Assembly (NCBI RefSeq): GCF_000826525.2 | Contig: NZ_LN651331.1 | Span: 620,026-684,025, forward strand | Source: Mobilicoccus massiliensis | Lineage (GTDB): Bacteria > Actinomycetota > Actinomycetes > Actinomycetales > Dermatophilaceae | Length of the DNA: 64,000 bases | Reading direction: 5' to 3' | Notes under the pieces: generated by a model | Database searches by the model: none | What the model saw: only the letters and a program-made list of their open reading frames with translations | Told to the model about the DNA's origin: nothing | Program-made: the position numbers and the translations under genes | Part shown: positions 40,850 to 49,736 of the stretch, one piece after another | Position numbering within the stretch: position 1 is the stretch's first letter | How the letters are laid out: every line of letters starts with the position of its first letter

Positions 40850-41824
40850 TCACACCTCACACCGGGGTCGAATGCCGAACTGCACCAGCCGCGCGACGAC
40901 ACCCGCGAGCGTGCATGAGGGGTCCTCCTGCAACGCCAGCGCGGTCGCCACCGACGCCAGGGCTCCGTCACCGGCGTCCCAGGCCCAGGCGCCGAGGATC
41001 GTCAAGGTGGTCGCGCGCCACCCCGGAGGCGAGGCTCGGACGAGCCGGATCAGCGCGGCTCGAACCGCCGATCGTCGCGCGAGCGGGTCGACGTGACGCG
41101 TGTGGTCACCCTCCCCACCGTCGCAGCGGCCGTAGAGGCCGTCATCGGCGACTCCCAGCGGGACGAGGCGGGACAGCAGGGCGTCGCGACCACGGACATG
41201 TCCGACGAACGCGAGCGTGGTGAACAGGTCCTCTCCCCCGGACTCGCGCGACTCCCCGGCCACGAGGCGCTCCCACGCGAGGAGCCCTTCCACGGGCGTC
41301 GGCCGGAGTCGGCCGGCCGCGGTCGCCGCCGCCCTGACCAGGAGGGGGTCGGGCGCCAGCGCGGCGACGAGGGCGTGGCGGTCGGGCAGCGGGCTGACTC
41401 CCCGGCCGACGTACTCGGCCACGATCGGCACGTCGGCGGGATCCGGCAGGTCTTGCCACGGTCCGTGCGGGGGTTCGCGCCACCGGTCTCGGCCGACCAC
41501 CGCGACCCGGGCGATCTCCGGATCGCCGCCGAACGTATCGGCCATGGCGCCGACCAGATGGGCCAGGGCCGGCTCGGGGTCGAGATCGTCGGCGTAGGCG
41601 ACGACGAGCAGGGACGACGCACGACGGTTCGACACTCCGAGAAGCATGCGGGCGATGCACTCCGGGTCGAGAACACCGCGGGGCGGGATGTCGACGCGTT
41701 CGACGAGATCGACCCGGGCGCCGTCGAGCGCGACGACGACCAGCGCGTCGATGAGACGGAAACCGACGTGGTAGGGCAGAAAGACGAGCAGATCGGCGAA
41801 CGAGCAGGGCGGCGCGAGGGTCAT
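40850..41824 (-). CDS. DUF4192 family protein
   Basis: A ~324-residue cytosolic protein of an actinobacteria-specific family with no assigned function. The family start 'SFADLLVFLPYHVGFRLIDALVVVAL' and the C-terminal 'GWRATTLTILGAWAWDAGDGALASVATALALQEDPS' repeat-like helical part are present. The ATG (MTLAPPCS) is chosen because conservation begins there. No neighbour points to a process. Confidence 0.72.
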   Translation of the reverse strand: MTLAPPCSFADLLVFLPYHVGFRLIDALVVVALDGARVDLVERVDIPPRGVLDPECIARMLLGVSNRRASSLLVVAYADDLDPEPALAHLVGAMADTFGGDPEIARVAVVGRDRWREPPHGPWQDLPDPADVPIVAEYVGRGVSPLPDRHALVAALAPDPLLVRAAATAAGRLRPTPVEGLLAWERLVAGESRESGGEDLFTTLAFVGHVRGRDALLSRLVPLGVADDGLYGRCDGGEGDHTRHVDPLARRSAVRAALIRLVRASPPGWRATTLTILGAWAWDAGDGALASVATALALQEDPSCTLAGVVARLVQFGIRPRCEV

Positions 41825-41917
41825 GCGTCGACGGTGACTCGGCACGACGGTCCCGCGGAGGCCCCATCTCCGCCCTGGGGACAACCCGAGCGTGTTGAGA
41901 AGGGGTTGGGGACGACA

Positions 41918-41951
41918 CGGGCCCCGGGCCGAGGAGTCGGCGCGGGGCCCG
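41918..41951 (-). terminator. Terminator after the EcsC-like gene
   Basis: CGGGCCCCG (41918-41926) pairs with 41943-41951, extended by CCGA/TCGG inside the loop. It is 20 bp downstream of the EcsC-like stop. Confidence 0.65.
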
Positions 41952-41971
41952 CGTCGGGCAGAACGCGAGGA

Positions 41972-42691
41972 TCAGCTGGTGGGCGTCGTGGGCAGCGAGG
42001 TGAGCGTGGCCTTGACCGGGAACTGCTGGCGCACGTGGTCGGCGATCTTCTTGAGCAGGTAGGAGTCGAGGCCGGCGCCGATGACACCACCGAGGAACGG
42101 CACCCCTCGCCCTGCGCGCGCGAAGGTCGAGCGGCCGAGCTTGGTGATAAGCCGGAACCCGACACCCTTGTTGATCGCCATGAGCACGGCCCCCGGGAGT
42201 CGCTCCGCCGCGAGGTTGGCCAGGCGCCCCGTGCTCGAGTAGCCGACCTTCTTGAGCAGGTCGTCGGCGTCCGCGCCCACGAGCGCGAGCAGGAGCGCCG
42301 AGCGCACCGATGGGTCCTCGATGTCGTAGCCACGAACCGCGGCGATGGCGGCGGCCATGCGCGTCGCGACGATGTAGAAGCCCGCGACGTTCGCCGGGAG
42401 CGCCACGGGCAGCGTGACGAACCCGCCCAGGCCGGTGACGAACCCGTTGGCCGCGGCGAGGCGCAGGTGGGCGGAAACGATGTCGTCGATGACGCGCTCG
42501 GGGTCGCTGCGACGGCGGCGGGCGTCGTCGGCGATCTTCTGCGCCGAGTCGAAGGTGCCCTTGCCGTCGATGCCGACCTCGAGAATCCGCTCGACGAGTC
42601 TGGCGGCCTGACCGCCGAGCGCACCCATGTCCTCGGTCGCGACGGGCGTCTGGGCGGGCTCGTTCTTCTTCTTGCGGTCGAAGATCCCCAT
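41972..42691 (-). CDS. EcsC-family protein
   Basis: A 239-residue protein with the EcsC pattern: 'ERVIDDIVSAHLRLAAANGFVTGLGGFVTLPVALPANVAGFYIV' (amphipathic/hydrophobic helix pair) and a C-terminal 'PFLGGVIGAGLDSYLLKKIADHVRQQF'. EcsC homologues associate with membranes or ABC transporters; the molecular role is unclear. The ATG (MGIFDRKKK) follows AGGAGG by 5 nt. Unlinked to any ABC transporter gene here. Confidence 0.78.
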   Translation of the reverse strand: MGIFDRKKKNEPAQTPVATEDMGALGGQAARLVERILEVGIDGKGTFDSAQKIADDARRRRSDPERVIDDIVSAHLRLAAANGFVTGLGGFVTLPVALPANVAGFYIVATRMAAAIAAVRGYDIEDPSVRSALLLALVGADADDLLKKVGYSSTGRLANLAAERLPGAVLMAINKGVGFRLITKLGRSTFARAGRGVPFLGGVIGAGLDSYLLKKIADHVRQQFPVKATLTSLPTTPTS

Positions 42692-42877
42692 GGTGTCCTC
42701 CTGGTCGAGGGATGTCGGGTCGAAGTGCTGCGGTGATGCCCGGCTGCTCCGGACGTCTCCATGCCCATCCGCGGAGGTGGTCAAACACGGGCGCCTGCCG
42801 CGGGCGGGATCGAACGTGGGTCGAGGCGAGCCTCGTCGGCACCATGACTCGCGTGTCATGTCGCCGACGAGGTCGGC

Positions 42878-43828
42878 TCAGTGTCCTCCGCGCCGGATCT
42901 CGTCGAGGAACGCCTCGAGCTCGGCGCCGAGCTGGTCACCGGTGGGCAGCGAGGCTGCGTCGAACCCGGCCGCCGGGCCGTCGGATTCGTCGTCCTCGGC
43001 CGTTGCCGTGATCCCAGACTCCAACCGCGCGAGCCGGGTGTCGTACTGCACCTCGAGGGCACGCACGATCTCGGCCGCTTCGGGTGATTCGGCAACCTCC
43101 GCCGCGATGGCGTGTGCGCTGTCGGCCGCGGCGAGCTCGAGCGCAGCGGGCGGCAGGTCGAGGTTCGCCACTCCGGCGAGCTTCTCGAGTCCGTGCGCAG
43201 CGCCGGCCGGGAAGTCGCCCTGGGCGAGGTAGTGCGGAACGTGCACCGCGAATCCGACGGCCGACCCGCCCTGTTCGGCCAGCCGCAGCTCGAGCAGCGC
43301 CGACAGCGAACCCGGCATCGTGATCGTGCCGAAGACGGGGGTGGCGCCGTCGCGCAACGCGTCGGTGGTGCCGTGCACGGTGGAGGTGATGGGCCGAGAG
43401 TGCGGCACGGCCATCGGGATGCCGTACACCGAGACGAACAGCTCGACCGAGAGTGCTCGGGCGAGGCCGATGACCGCCGCGGCGACGCGCTCCCACTGGT
43501 AGTCCGGCTCCGGGCCCCAGAGCAGGAAGAACGGGGTTCCGGAGTCGTCCACGAGCCGGTAGAGCGCGAGCGAGGGGTCGGTGTACTCGGTGTAGCGATC
43601 CTTGGAGAAGGTCATGACCGGACGCCGAGCGCGGTAGTCGAGCAACTGATCGACGTCGAAGGTGGCCACCACCGTGTGGTCGAGGGTGCGCAGCAGGTGC
43701 TCGACGAGCAGCCGCTGCGTGTGCCCGGCGTCGAGGAATCCACCGAGGGCGACGATCAGCGTGGAGGCACGCAGATCGGCGACATCGGTGTCGGTCTCGA
43801 GCCGATAGAGCGTCGTGGGATCCTGCAC
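42878..43828 (-). CDS. PAC2-family protein
   Basis: A 316-residue protein with the PAC2 fold seen in eukaryotic proteasome-assembly chaperones. The opening 'STLIVALGGFLDAGHTQRLLVEHLL' and 'PITSTVHGTTDALRDGA' are typical of actinobacterial members. A link to proteasome or substrate assembly is family inference only; no proteasome gene is in this window. The GTG start is fixed by GGAAGGAG just upstream. Confidence 0.78.
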   Translation of the reverse strand: MQDPTTLYRLETDTDVADLRASTLIVALGGFLDAGHTQRLLVEHLLRTLDHTVVATFDVDQLLDYRARRPVMTFSKDRYTEYTDPSLALYRLVDDSGTPFFLLWGPEPDYQWERVAAAVIGLARALSVELFVSVYGIPMAVPHSRPITSTVHGTTDALRDGATPVFGTITMPGSLSALLELRLAEQGGSAVGFAVHVPHYLAQGDFPAGAAHGLEKLAGVANLDLPPAALELAAADSAHAIAAEVAESPEAAEIVRALEVQYDTRLARLESGITATAEDDESDGPAAGFDAASLPTGDQLGAELEAFLDEIRRGGH

Positions 43829-43993
43829 CGGGTCTCCTTCCGTAGGCTCCCTGAGTTCATGAGGAGATCGGGTCCCCCGTTTCATCAGATGAACGTCTCA
43901 CGGGGTCCCACGATTCCCGAGGCGGCGCGCAGGGCCCCGGGTGACGCGCCCGCCTAGGTCGGGGGGTACGACGGGCTCCGACCCGGCGCCGGA

Positions 43994-46900
43994 TCATCGG
44001 GCGTGGGCGTCCTCGACGGCGTCCATCGCCTTGTAGATGCGCTTCTCCGAGACGGGATGGGCCGTGCCGAGCGACTGGGCGAAGAGGCTGACCCGCAGCT
44101 CCTGGATCATCCAGCGCAATGCGCGCACGTCGTCGGCGCTGCGCTCGATCTCGGGCAACGCGTCGACGAGCTTCGTCCGCTCGGCCTCGACCGTGCGGAC
44201 GATCTCGAGGCGCTGCGCGTCGCGCCACGGCTCCGCTGGTGCCTTGTCGAGGCGGACGAGCATGCCCTGCAGGTACCGCGGCAGGTGACGCAGGTGGGCG
44301 TGGCCGGTCTCGGCGACGAAACCGGGGTGGACGAGGTCGGTGAGCTGAGCCGCCAGGTCGTCCTTGAGCGCTGCGAGTTCGGGGGTTCGCGGCGTCATGC
44401 CGTCGAGGGCGAGCCGCACTGCGAGTGCCCGGTCGAGCACCGGGTGGACCCATTCGACGATCTCGATGACGGTCGGTACGAGTTCGCGCTTCACCGCGGC
44501 GAGCGCGGCGTCGAACTGCTCGGGGGTGCGGATGAGTTCGGCACCGGTCGCGGCGAGGGTGCGGGCGGCGATCGCGTCGACGGCCGCCGCGAGGATGTCG
44601 TCGAGCAGTGCGGGCATCGAACCGTGCGGGTTGTTGCCGAGGGCGAGCTTCTGTGTGTTGGTCAGCAGGCCGAGGATGCGCTTCCACGGCACCTGAAGGT
44701 TGAGCAGCAACAATCGCCGCAGGCCGAGACGGGTGGCCGCGACCTGCTCGGCGCGGGCGGCGAGCACCTGGACGGCGACGGAGTCTCCCTGATCGACGAG
44801 GGCCGGGAACCCCTGGACGTCGCGCTTGCCGACCCGCCGCTCGAAGACCGCGGGAAGCTCCGTCAGGTCGAAGGTCGTGAGGCCGGTGCGCTCGACGTCA
44901 CCGGCGGCCCTGGCCATCGTCGTCCGGACCTGCGGGGCGAGGCGGGCCTGCAGTTCGGCGAGGTCCTTGCCCTCCCCCAGCCTGCGACCGCGGGGGTCCT
45001 CGACCCGGAACGTCATCCGCAGGTGATCCGGGACGCGGGTGACGTCCCACTCCCCCGCGGGCACGCGGTGGCCGGTGCGGATGTACAAGGCCCGGCCCAG
45101 CTCCTCGACCAACGGCGTACCGGCTGCCATCTCGGCCTCGTCGGCCTCGGCGAGCGCGGCCTGCGCGTGGTCGGGGGTGGGGACGAAGTGCTTGCGGGTG
45201 GCCTTGGGCAGGCTCTTGAGCAGCGCCGTCGCGAGCTCGGGGCGCAGGCCGGGAACCTGCCAGTCGAAGCCCTCCTCGCTGACTTGGTTGAGCTGCTCGA
45301 CGGGGATGTGCACGGTGACGCCGTCGGCGTCGGTGCCCGGCTCGAACTGGTACGTCAGGCGCAGTCGCAGGTCGCCCTGGACCCATTCGTGTGGATAGTG
45401 GGTCGCGTCGATCTCGTCGGCGTCGTCGGAGACGAGGAAGTCCTCGGTGAACGTGAGCAGGTCGGGACGGCGCCGTCGCTCCTTCTTCCACCAGGCGTCG
45501 AAGTGCGCGCCGGAGACCACCGTCGCGGGGATGCGGTGGTCGTAGAACTCGAAGAGCGTCTCCTCGTCGACGAGGATGTCGCGGCGCCGGGCGCGCGACT
45601 CCAGGTCGGCCAGCTTGGCGACGAGTTTGCGGTTGTCGTGGAAGAACCGGTGCGGGGTGTCCCAGTCACCCTCGACGAGGGCGTGGCGGATGAAGAGGTC
45701 GCGGCTCGCCTCGGGGTCGATCGCGCCGTAACTCACGGGGCGGTCCGTGACGATCGGGACGCCGTAGAGCGTGACCTTCTCGTTCGCGACCACCCCGGCG
45801 CGCTTACGGCTCCAGTGCGGCTCGGAGTAGCTGCGCCGCAGCAGGTGGGCGCCGAGTTCCTCGATGGCTCGGGGGTCGGTGGCGGCGTTCGTGCGGGCCC
45901 ACAGGCGGGTCGTCTCGACGAGCTCGGCACTCATCAGCCATTCGGGGTTCGTCCGGCGCAACGCGGACCCCGGCTGGATGGCGAACCGGGCTCCGCGGGC
46001 GCCGAGGTACTCGCGCTTGTCGCGGTCGTAGAGGCCGATCTGGGAGAGCAGTCCGGTGAGCAGCGCGCGGTGGACCTTCTCGGGTGTCGACGGGTGCTGG
46101 TTGGGCTGGAGGTCGAGCTCACGCATCGTCGTCGTGAGCTGGCCCACGAGGTCCTGCCATTCGCGGATGCGCAGGTAGTGGAGGAACTCGTTCTTGCACA
46201 TGCGGCGGAAGGCGCTGCCGCTGAGGTCCTTCTGCTGCTTGCGCAGGTACTTCCAGAGGTTGAGCAGCGTCGTGAAGTCGGACTTCTCGTCCTTGAATCG
46301 CGCGTGCTGCTGGTCGGCCTGGGCCTGCTGGTTCAGCGGGCGTTCCCGCACGTCCTGGATGGAGAGCGCCGCGACGATGACCATGACCTCACGCAGGCAG
46401 CCCTCGTCGGCGGCGGCGAGCAGCATCCGGGCGAGCCGGGGGTCGACGGGGATCCGCGCGATCCGGCGGCCGACGTCGGTGAGGCGCCGGCGTGGGTCCT
46501 GCTGGTCGGGGTCGATCGCCCCGAGCTCGTGCAGGAGGCGCAGACCGTCGGTGACCATCCGTGAGTCGGGAGCCTGGACGAACGGGAACCGCGCGATGTC
46601 GCCGAGGCCCAGCGCGGTCATCTGGAGGATGACGCTCGCGAGGTTGGTCCGCAGGATCTCGGGGTCGGTGAACTCGGGGCGGTTCTCGTAGTCGTCCTCG
46701 GCGTACAGCCGGATCGCGATGCCGTCGGAGACGCGACCACATCGGCCGGAGCGCTGGTTGGCACTCGCCCGACTGATCGGTTCGATGGGAAGGCGCTGCA
46801 CCTTGGTGCGCTGGCTGTACCGGCTGATGCGGGCGGTGCCGGCGTCGACGACGTACCGGATTCCGGGCACGGTGAGGGAGGTCTCGGCGACGTTGGTGGC

Positions 46901-48118
46901 GAGCACGACCCGGCGACCGGTGTGGCGGGAGAACACCCGGTGCTGCTCGGCCGCGGAGAGACGCCCGAACAGCGGGAGGATCTCGGTGCCGGGGAGGTTC
47001 ATGCCCTCGAGCGCGTCTGCGGCATCACGGATCTCGCGTTCGCCGGAGAGGAACACGAGGATGTCCTCGCCGCCGCCGTCACGGGCCCGCTCGGCCGAAC
47101 CGCCCTCGGTCCAGAGCTCCTCGACGGCCTCGCAGATGCCGGTGATCTGGTCGATCTCGGTCTCGATGTCAGGCTTGCCGGGGGTCTTGCTCGGCTCGAC
47201 GCGCACGAGCGGCCGGTACCGGACCTCGACCGGGTACGTGCGTCCGGAGACCTCGATGATCGGGGCCGGTCTGCCGTTCCGGTCGGCGAAGTGGGCGGCG
47301 AAGCGTTCGGGGTCGATCGTCGCCGAGGTGACGATCACCTTGAGGTCGGGACGCCGGGGCAGGAGCTGCTTGAGGTACCCGAGGACGAAGTCGATGTTGA
47401 GGCTGCGCTCGTGGGCCTCGTCGATGATGATCGTGTCGTATCGCCGCAGGTCACGGTCGCGTTGGAGTTCGTTGAGCAGGATGCCGTCGGTCATCACCTT
47501 GACGAGCGTGTCGCGGGAGGACTCGTCGGTGAACCGCACCTGGTAGCCGACCTGCGCACCGAGATCGACGCCGAGCTCGTCCGCGAGGCGCTCGGCGACG
47601 GAACGGGCGGCGATGCGGCGGGGCTGGGTGTGACCGATCTGACCGGCGATGCCCCGGCCGAGTTCGAGGCAGATCTTGGGGATCTGCGTCGTCTTTCCCG
47701 AACCGGTCTCACCGGCGATGATGACGACCTGGTTCTCGCGAATGGCCTCCGCGATCTCGTCCTTGACCGCGCTGACCGGCAGGTCGGGGTAGGTGATCTC
47801 GGGGACCGAGGCCGCCCGCTTCGCCTGCCGTTCCTCGGCCCGACGGCGGCGTTCCTCGCGCTCCTCGGGGGTCAGCGGTGGGCGTTGTTCCCGGCCGCGA
47901 CGCGAGCCACGCCTGTCCGGTCGCTCGCCCTGGGCCGCTCTCGGCCCGGCAGAGCGCCCGCCGCGCCGGCCACGGTTGCGCTTCGCTTCGGTCTTGCCGC
48001 TCGCGGTGGGCTCGGAGGTCGATGACCGCCCGTCACTGGATGCCTCCGGCGCACTGTCGACCACCGCACGGTCGGCGACGGCCGGCCGTGGCGGACGAGG
48101 ACGAGGGGTTTCGGGCAC
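43994..48118 (-). CDS. hrpA: ATP-dependent RNA helicase HrpA
   Basis: A ~1374-residue DEAH/RHA helicase. After a basic Arg/Gly-rich N-terminus (about 130 residues), the motor has Walker A GETGSGKTTQI, DEAH in 'IIIDEAHERSLN', and motif VI region 'QRSGRCGR'. The HA2, OB-fold and long HrpA C-terminal domain follow. E. coli HrpA resolves stalled or collided ribosomes. The size is slightly above the usual ~1300 because of the N-terminal extension. The GTG start is tentative; TATTCT lies 7 nt upstream. Confidence 0.9.
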   Translation of the reverse strand: MPETPRPRPPRPAVADRAVVDSAPEASSDGRSSTSEPTASGKTEAKRNRGRRGGRSAGPRAAQGERPDRRGSRRGREQRPPLTPEEREERRRRAEERQAKRAASVPEITYPDLPVSAVKDEIAEAIRENQVVIIAGETGSGKTTQIPKICLELGRGIAGQIGHTQPRRIAARSVAERLADELGVDLGAQVGYQVRFTDESSRDTLVKVMTDGILLNELQRDRDLRRYDTIIIDEAHERSLNIDFVLGYLKQLLPRRPDLKVIVTSATIDPERFAAHFADRNGRPAPIIEVSGRTYPVEVRYRPLVRVEPSKTPGKPDIETEIDQITGICEAVEELWTEGGSAERARDGGGEDILVFLSGEREIRDAADALEGMNLPGTEILPLFGRLSAAEQHRVFSRHTGRRVVLATNVAETSLTVPGIRYVVDAGTARISRYSQRTKVQRLPIEPISRASANQRSGRCGRVSDGIAIRLYAEDDYENRPEFTDPEILRTNLASVILQMTALGLGDIARFPFVQAPDSRMVTDGLRLLHELGAIDPDQQDPRRRLTDVGRRIARIPVDPRLARMLLAAADEGCLREVMVIVAALSIQDVRERPLNQQAQADQQHARFKDEKSDFTTLLNLWKYLRKQQKDLSGSAFRRMCKNEFLHYLRIREWQDLVGQLTTTMRELDLQPNQHPSTPEKVHRALLTGLLSQIGLYDRDKREYLGARGARFAIQPGSALRRTNPEWLMSAELVETTRLWARTNAATDPRAIEELGAHLLRRSYSEPHWSRKRAGVVANEKVTLYGVPIVTDRPVSYGAIDPEASRDLFIRHALVEGDWDTPHRFFHDNRKLVAKLADLESRARRRDILVDEETLFEFYDHRIPATVVSGAHFDAWWKKERRRRPDLLTFTEDFLVSDDADEIDATHYPHEWVQGDLRLRLTYQFEPGTDADGVTVHIPVEQLNQVSEEGFDWQVPGLRPELATALLKSLPKATRKHFVPTPDHAQAALAEADEAEMAAGTPLVEELGRALYIRTGHRVPAGEWDVTRVPDHLRMTFRVEDPRGRRLGEGKDLAELQARLAPQVRTTMARAAGDVERTGLTTFDLTELPAVFERRVGKRDVQGFPALVDQGDSVAVQVLAARAEQVAATRLGLRRLLLLNLQVPWKRILGLLTNTQKLALGNNPHGSMPALLDDILAAAVDAIAARTLAATGAELIRTPEQFDAALAAVKRELVPTVIEIVEWVHPVLDRALAVRLALDGMTPRTPELAALKDDLAAQLTDLVHPGFVAETGHAHLRHLPRYLQGMLVRLDKAPAEPWRDAQRLEIVRTVEAERTKLVDALPEIERSADDVRALRWMIQELRVSLFAQSLGTAHPVSEKRIYKAMDAVEDAHAR

Positions 48119-48198
48119 GCTCTTCAGAATACGGAGGGCGTCGAGTTCATTCCCGGAGCCGGAGGACGACGGTTGCACTCGCCCGGGTGGAGCGATCG

Positions 48199-48204
48199 TA
48201 GGGT
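48199..48204 (+). promoter_or_regulatory. -10 hexamer of the TPR gene
   Basis: TAGGGT is followed by 7 nt and the ATG at 48212, consistent with leaderless or near-leaderless transcription. Confidence 0.35.
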
Positions 48205-48211
48205 GCGCTCC

Positions 48212-48661
48212 ATGGCGGACTGGGACGAGGTGCTCGATGCGCTTCGACTCGCGCTCGAGGGAGGCGATGCCCCGGCGATCCGCGCCGGGCTCGAGGACTG
48301 CTGGGACGCAACGGCCCCCACCGATGCGGCGCAACGCTGTGTCCTTGCGCACTACCTCGCCGACGTCCAACCCGACGTCGCCGACGAGGTCGCGTGGGAC
48401 GAGCGCGCGCTGGAGGCGTACACGCGCGTCGGCGACACCGATCTCATGCCCGTGGGCGTCGCCTCGGCGGCCGGGTTCGCACCGAGCCTCCACCTCAACC
48501 TCGGCGACGGCTATCGCCGCCTCGGCCGCCTCGACGAGGCCCGGGCCCAGCTCGAGGCAGGCACCGCCGCGGCCGACACGCTCTCCGACGACGGCTACGG
48601 GGCGATGATCCGCGCCGGGCTCGATCGCCTCGCCGCCCGGCTCGACGGCACCTCCCGCTGA
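48212..48661 (+). CDS. TPR-like helical repeat protein
   Basis: A 149-residue protein with tetratricopeptide-like helix pairs: 'ERALEAYTRVGD' and 'HLNLGDGYRRLGRLDEARAQLEAGTAAADTL' match the TPR spacing. It is likely a scaffold or adaptor; the partner is unknown. It lies divergent to hrpA and 75 bp before the phosphotransferase-like gene. Confidence 0.7.
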   Translation: MADWDEVLDALRLALEGGDAPAIRAGLEDCWDATAPTDAAQRCVLAHYLADVQPDVADEVAWDERALEAYTRVGDTDLMPVGVASAAGFAPSLHLNLGDGYRRLGRLDEARAQLEAGTAAADTLSDDGYGAMIRAGLDRLAARLDGTSR

Positions 48662-48736
48662 GACCGCTTCCGGACCGCTGCGCCCCGAGCCGGAAACTCG
48701 GTGGCGGCGGCGACGTGAGGTCGGGACGATGACGGC

Positions 48737-49666
48737 GTGATGCACGAGGGACAGGTCGACGTGCGGGCTCCTGCTCTACAGGCCGCCATCGCGCGCCAAT
48801 TCCCGCGCCTGGCAGGCGAGGGCGTCGTCCCTGTGCCGTCGGCCGGGACCGTCATCGCCCCTTTTCGGGTCGGCGACTCGCTGTTGGCGCGCGTCCCGCT
48901 CGTCCCCGACGAGTCCCCGGCGTTCGTCGACCGCGTGCGCGCCGAGGGCCGGCACGCCCGCCACCTGGCCGAGAACGTGGACGTGAGCGTGCCGCAGCTC
49001 GTCGCGATCGGTGCGCCGTTCGAGGGATACGCGGGAGCGTGGTCGCTGTGGACCTGGTTGGCCGGCCGCTCCCTCGACCGCGTTCTCGACGCCTCCCCCG
49101 CCGATGTCGACCTCGGTCTCCTTGCTGCCGACCTGGGCGCGCTGTTGTCGTCGATCCGCGCGGTTCCTGTCGAGCACGCGACGTGGAACGGCAACGGGCG
49201 CGGCGGGGTGCCCCTGGCCGACTCCGACTGGGTGCGCACCTCGATCGAACGCAGTCGTCATCTCATCGATCCGAGCGCCGCGACGCGGGTGTGGGAGGAG
49301 TCGCTCACCGCGCCGCCACACGCCGGAGCACCCGTGGCGATCCACGGCGATCCGATGCCGGGAAACCTGCTCGTCACCGAGCGCCGACTCAGCGGGCTCA
49401 TCGACGTCTCACTGCCCGTCGTCGGCGATCCCGCCGCCGACCTGCAGCCCGCGTGGGTGATCTTCGACGAACCCGAGCGCACCGCCTTCCGCTCGGCCAT
49501 GGGGCTCGACGACTCCGCCTGGCAGCGGGGACGCGGCTGGGCGTTCGAGATGGCCATCGGCGGCCTGCACTACTACGAACACACCAACCCGGTCTTCTTC
49601 CGGACGGCCCGTCGCACCCTCGATCGACTCCTCGCCTGCGCCGATCCGCCCCCAGCAGGACTCTGA
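48737..49666 (+). CDS. Aminoglycoside phosphotransferase (APH)-family protein
   Basis: A 309-residue kinase-like protein. The catalytic Brenner loop is HGDPMPGNLL (about residues 203-212) and the metal-binding block is 'LIDVSLPVVGDPAADL', where the usual IDFG reads IDVS but the later GDP-x-x-D is kept. APH-fold proteins phosphorylate small molecules. An antibiotic substrate is not implied and chromosomal members often act on metabolites. GTG or the next ATG is the start. Confidence 0.8.
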   Translation: MMHEGQVDVRAPALQAAIARQFPRLAGEGVVPVPSAGTVIAPFRVGDSLLARVPLVPDESPAFVDRVRAEGRHARHLAENVDVSVPQLVAIGAPFEGYAGAWSLWTWLAGRSLDRVLDASPADVDLGLLAADLGALLSSIRAVPVEHATWNGNGRGGVPLADSDWVRTSIERSRHLIDPSAATRVWEESLTAPPHAGAPVAIHGDPMPGNLLVTERRLSGLIDVSLPVVGDPAADLQPAWVIFDEPERTAFRSAMGLDDSAWQRGRGWAFEMAIGGLHYYEHTNPVFFRTARRTLDRLLACADPPPAGL

Positions 49667-49736
49667 CGCACCTGTACTCGTGGGCCTCGTCCCACCCCGA
49701 CGGCCGGAGCAGAGGCGCCGGTGCCTCGTGCGTCAG
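49663..49736. terminator. Inverted arms holding both convergent stop codons
   Basis: CTGACGCAC (49663-49671) and GTGCGTCAG (49728-49736) pair over 9 bp. The arms contain the stop codons of the APH-like and the glycosidase-like genes. The 56-nt loop could fold further (GAGGC/GCCTC near 49712-49727). Confidence 0.5.

Noticed and set aside
44003..46564. Very long open frame (853 codons) antisense to hrpA
   Set aside because: It is an opposite-strand shadow produced by GC-rich codon bias; the encoded sequence is Gly/Arg/Val-rich without domains, whereas hrpA shows clear helicase motifs.
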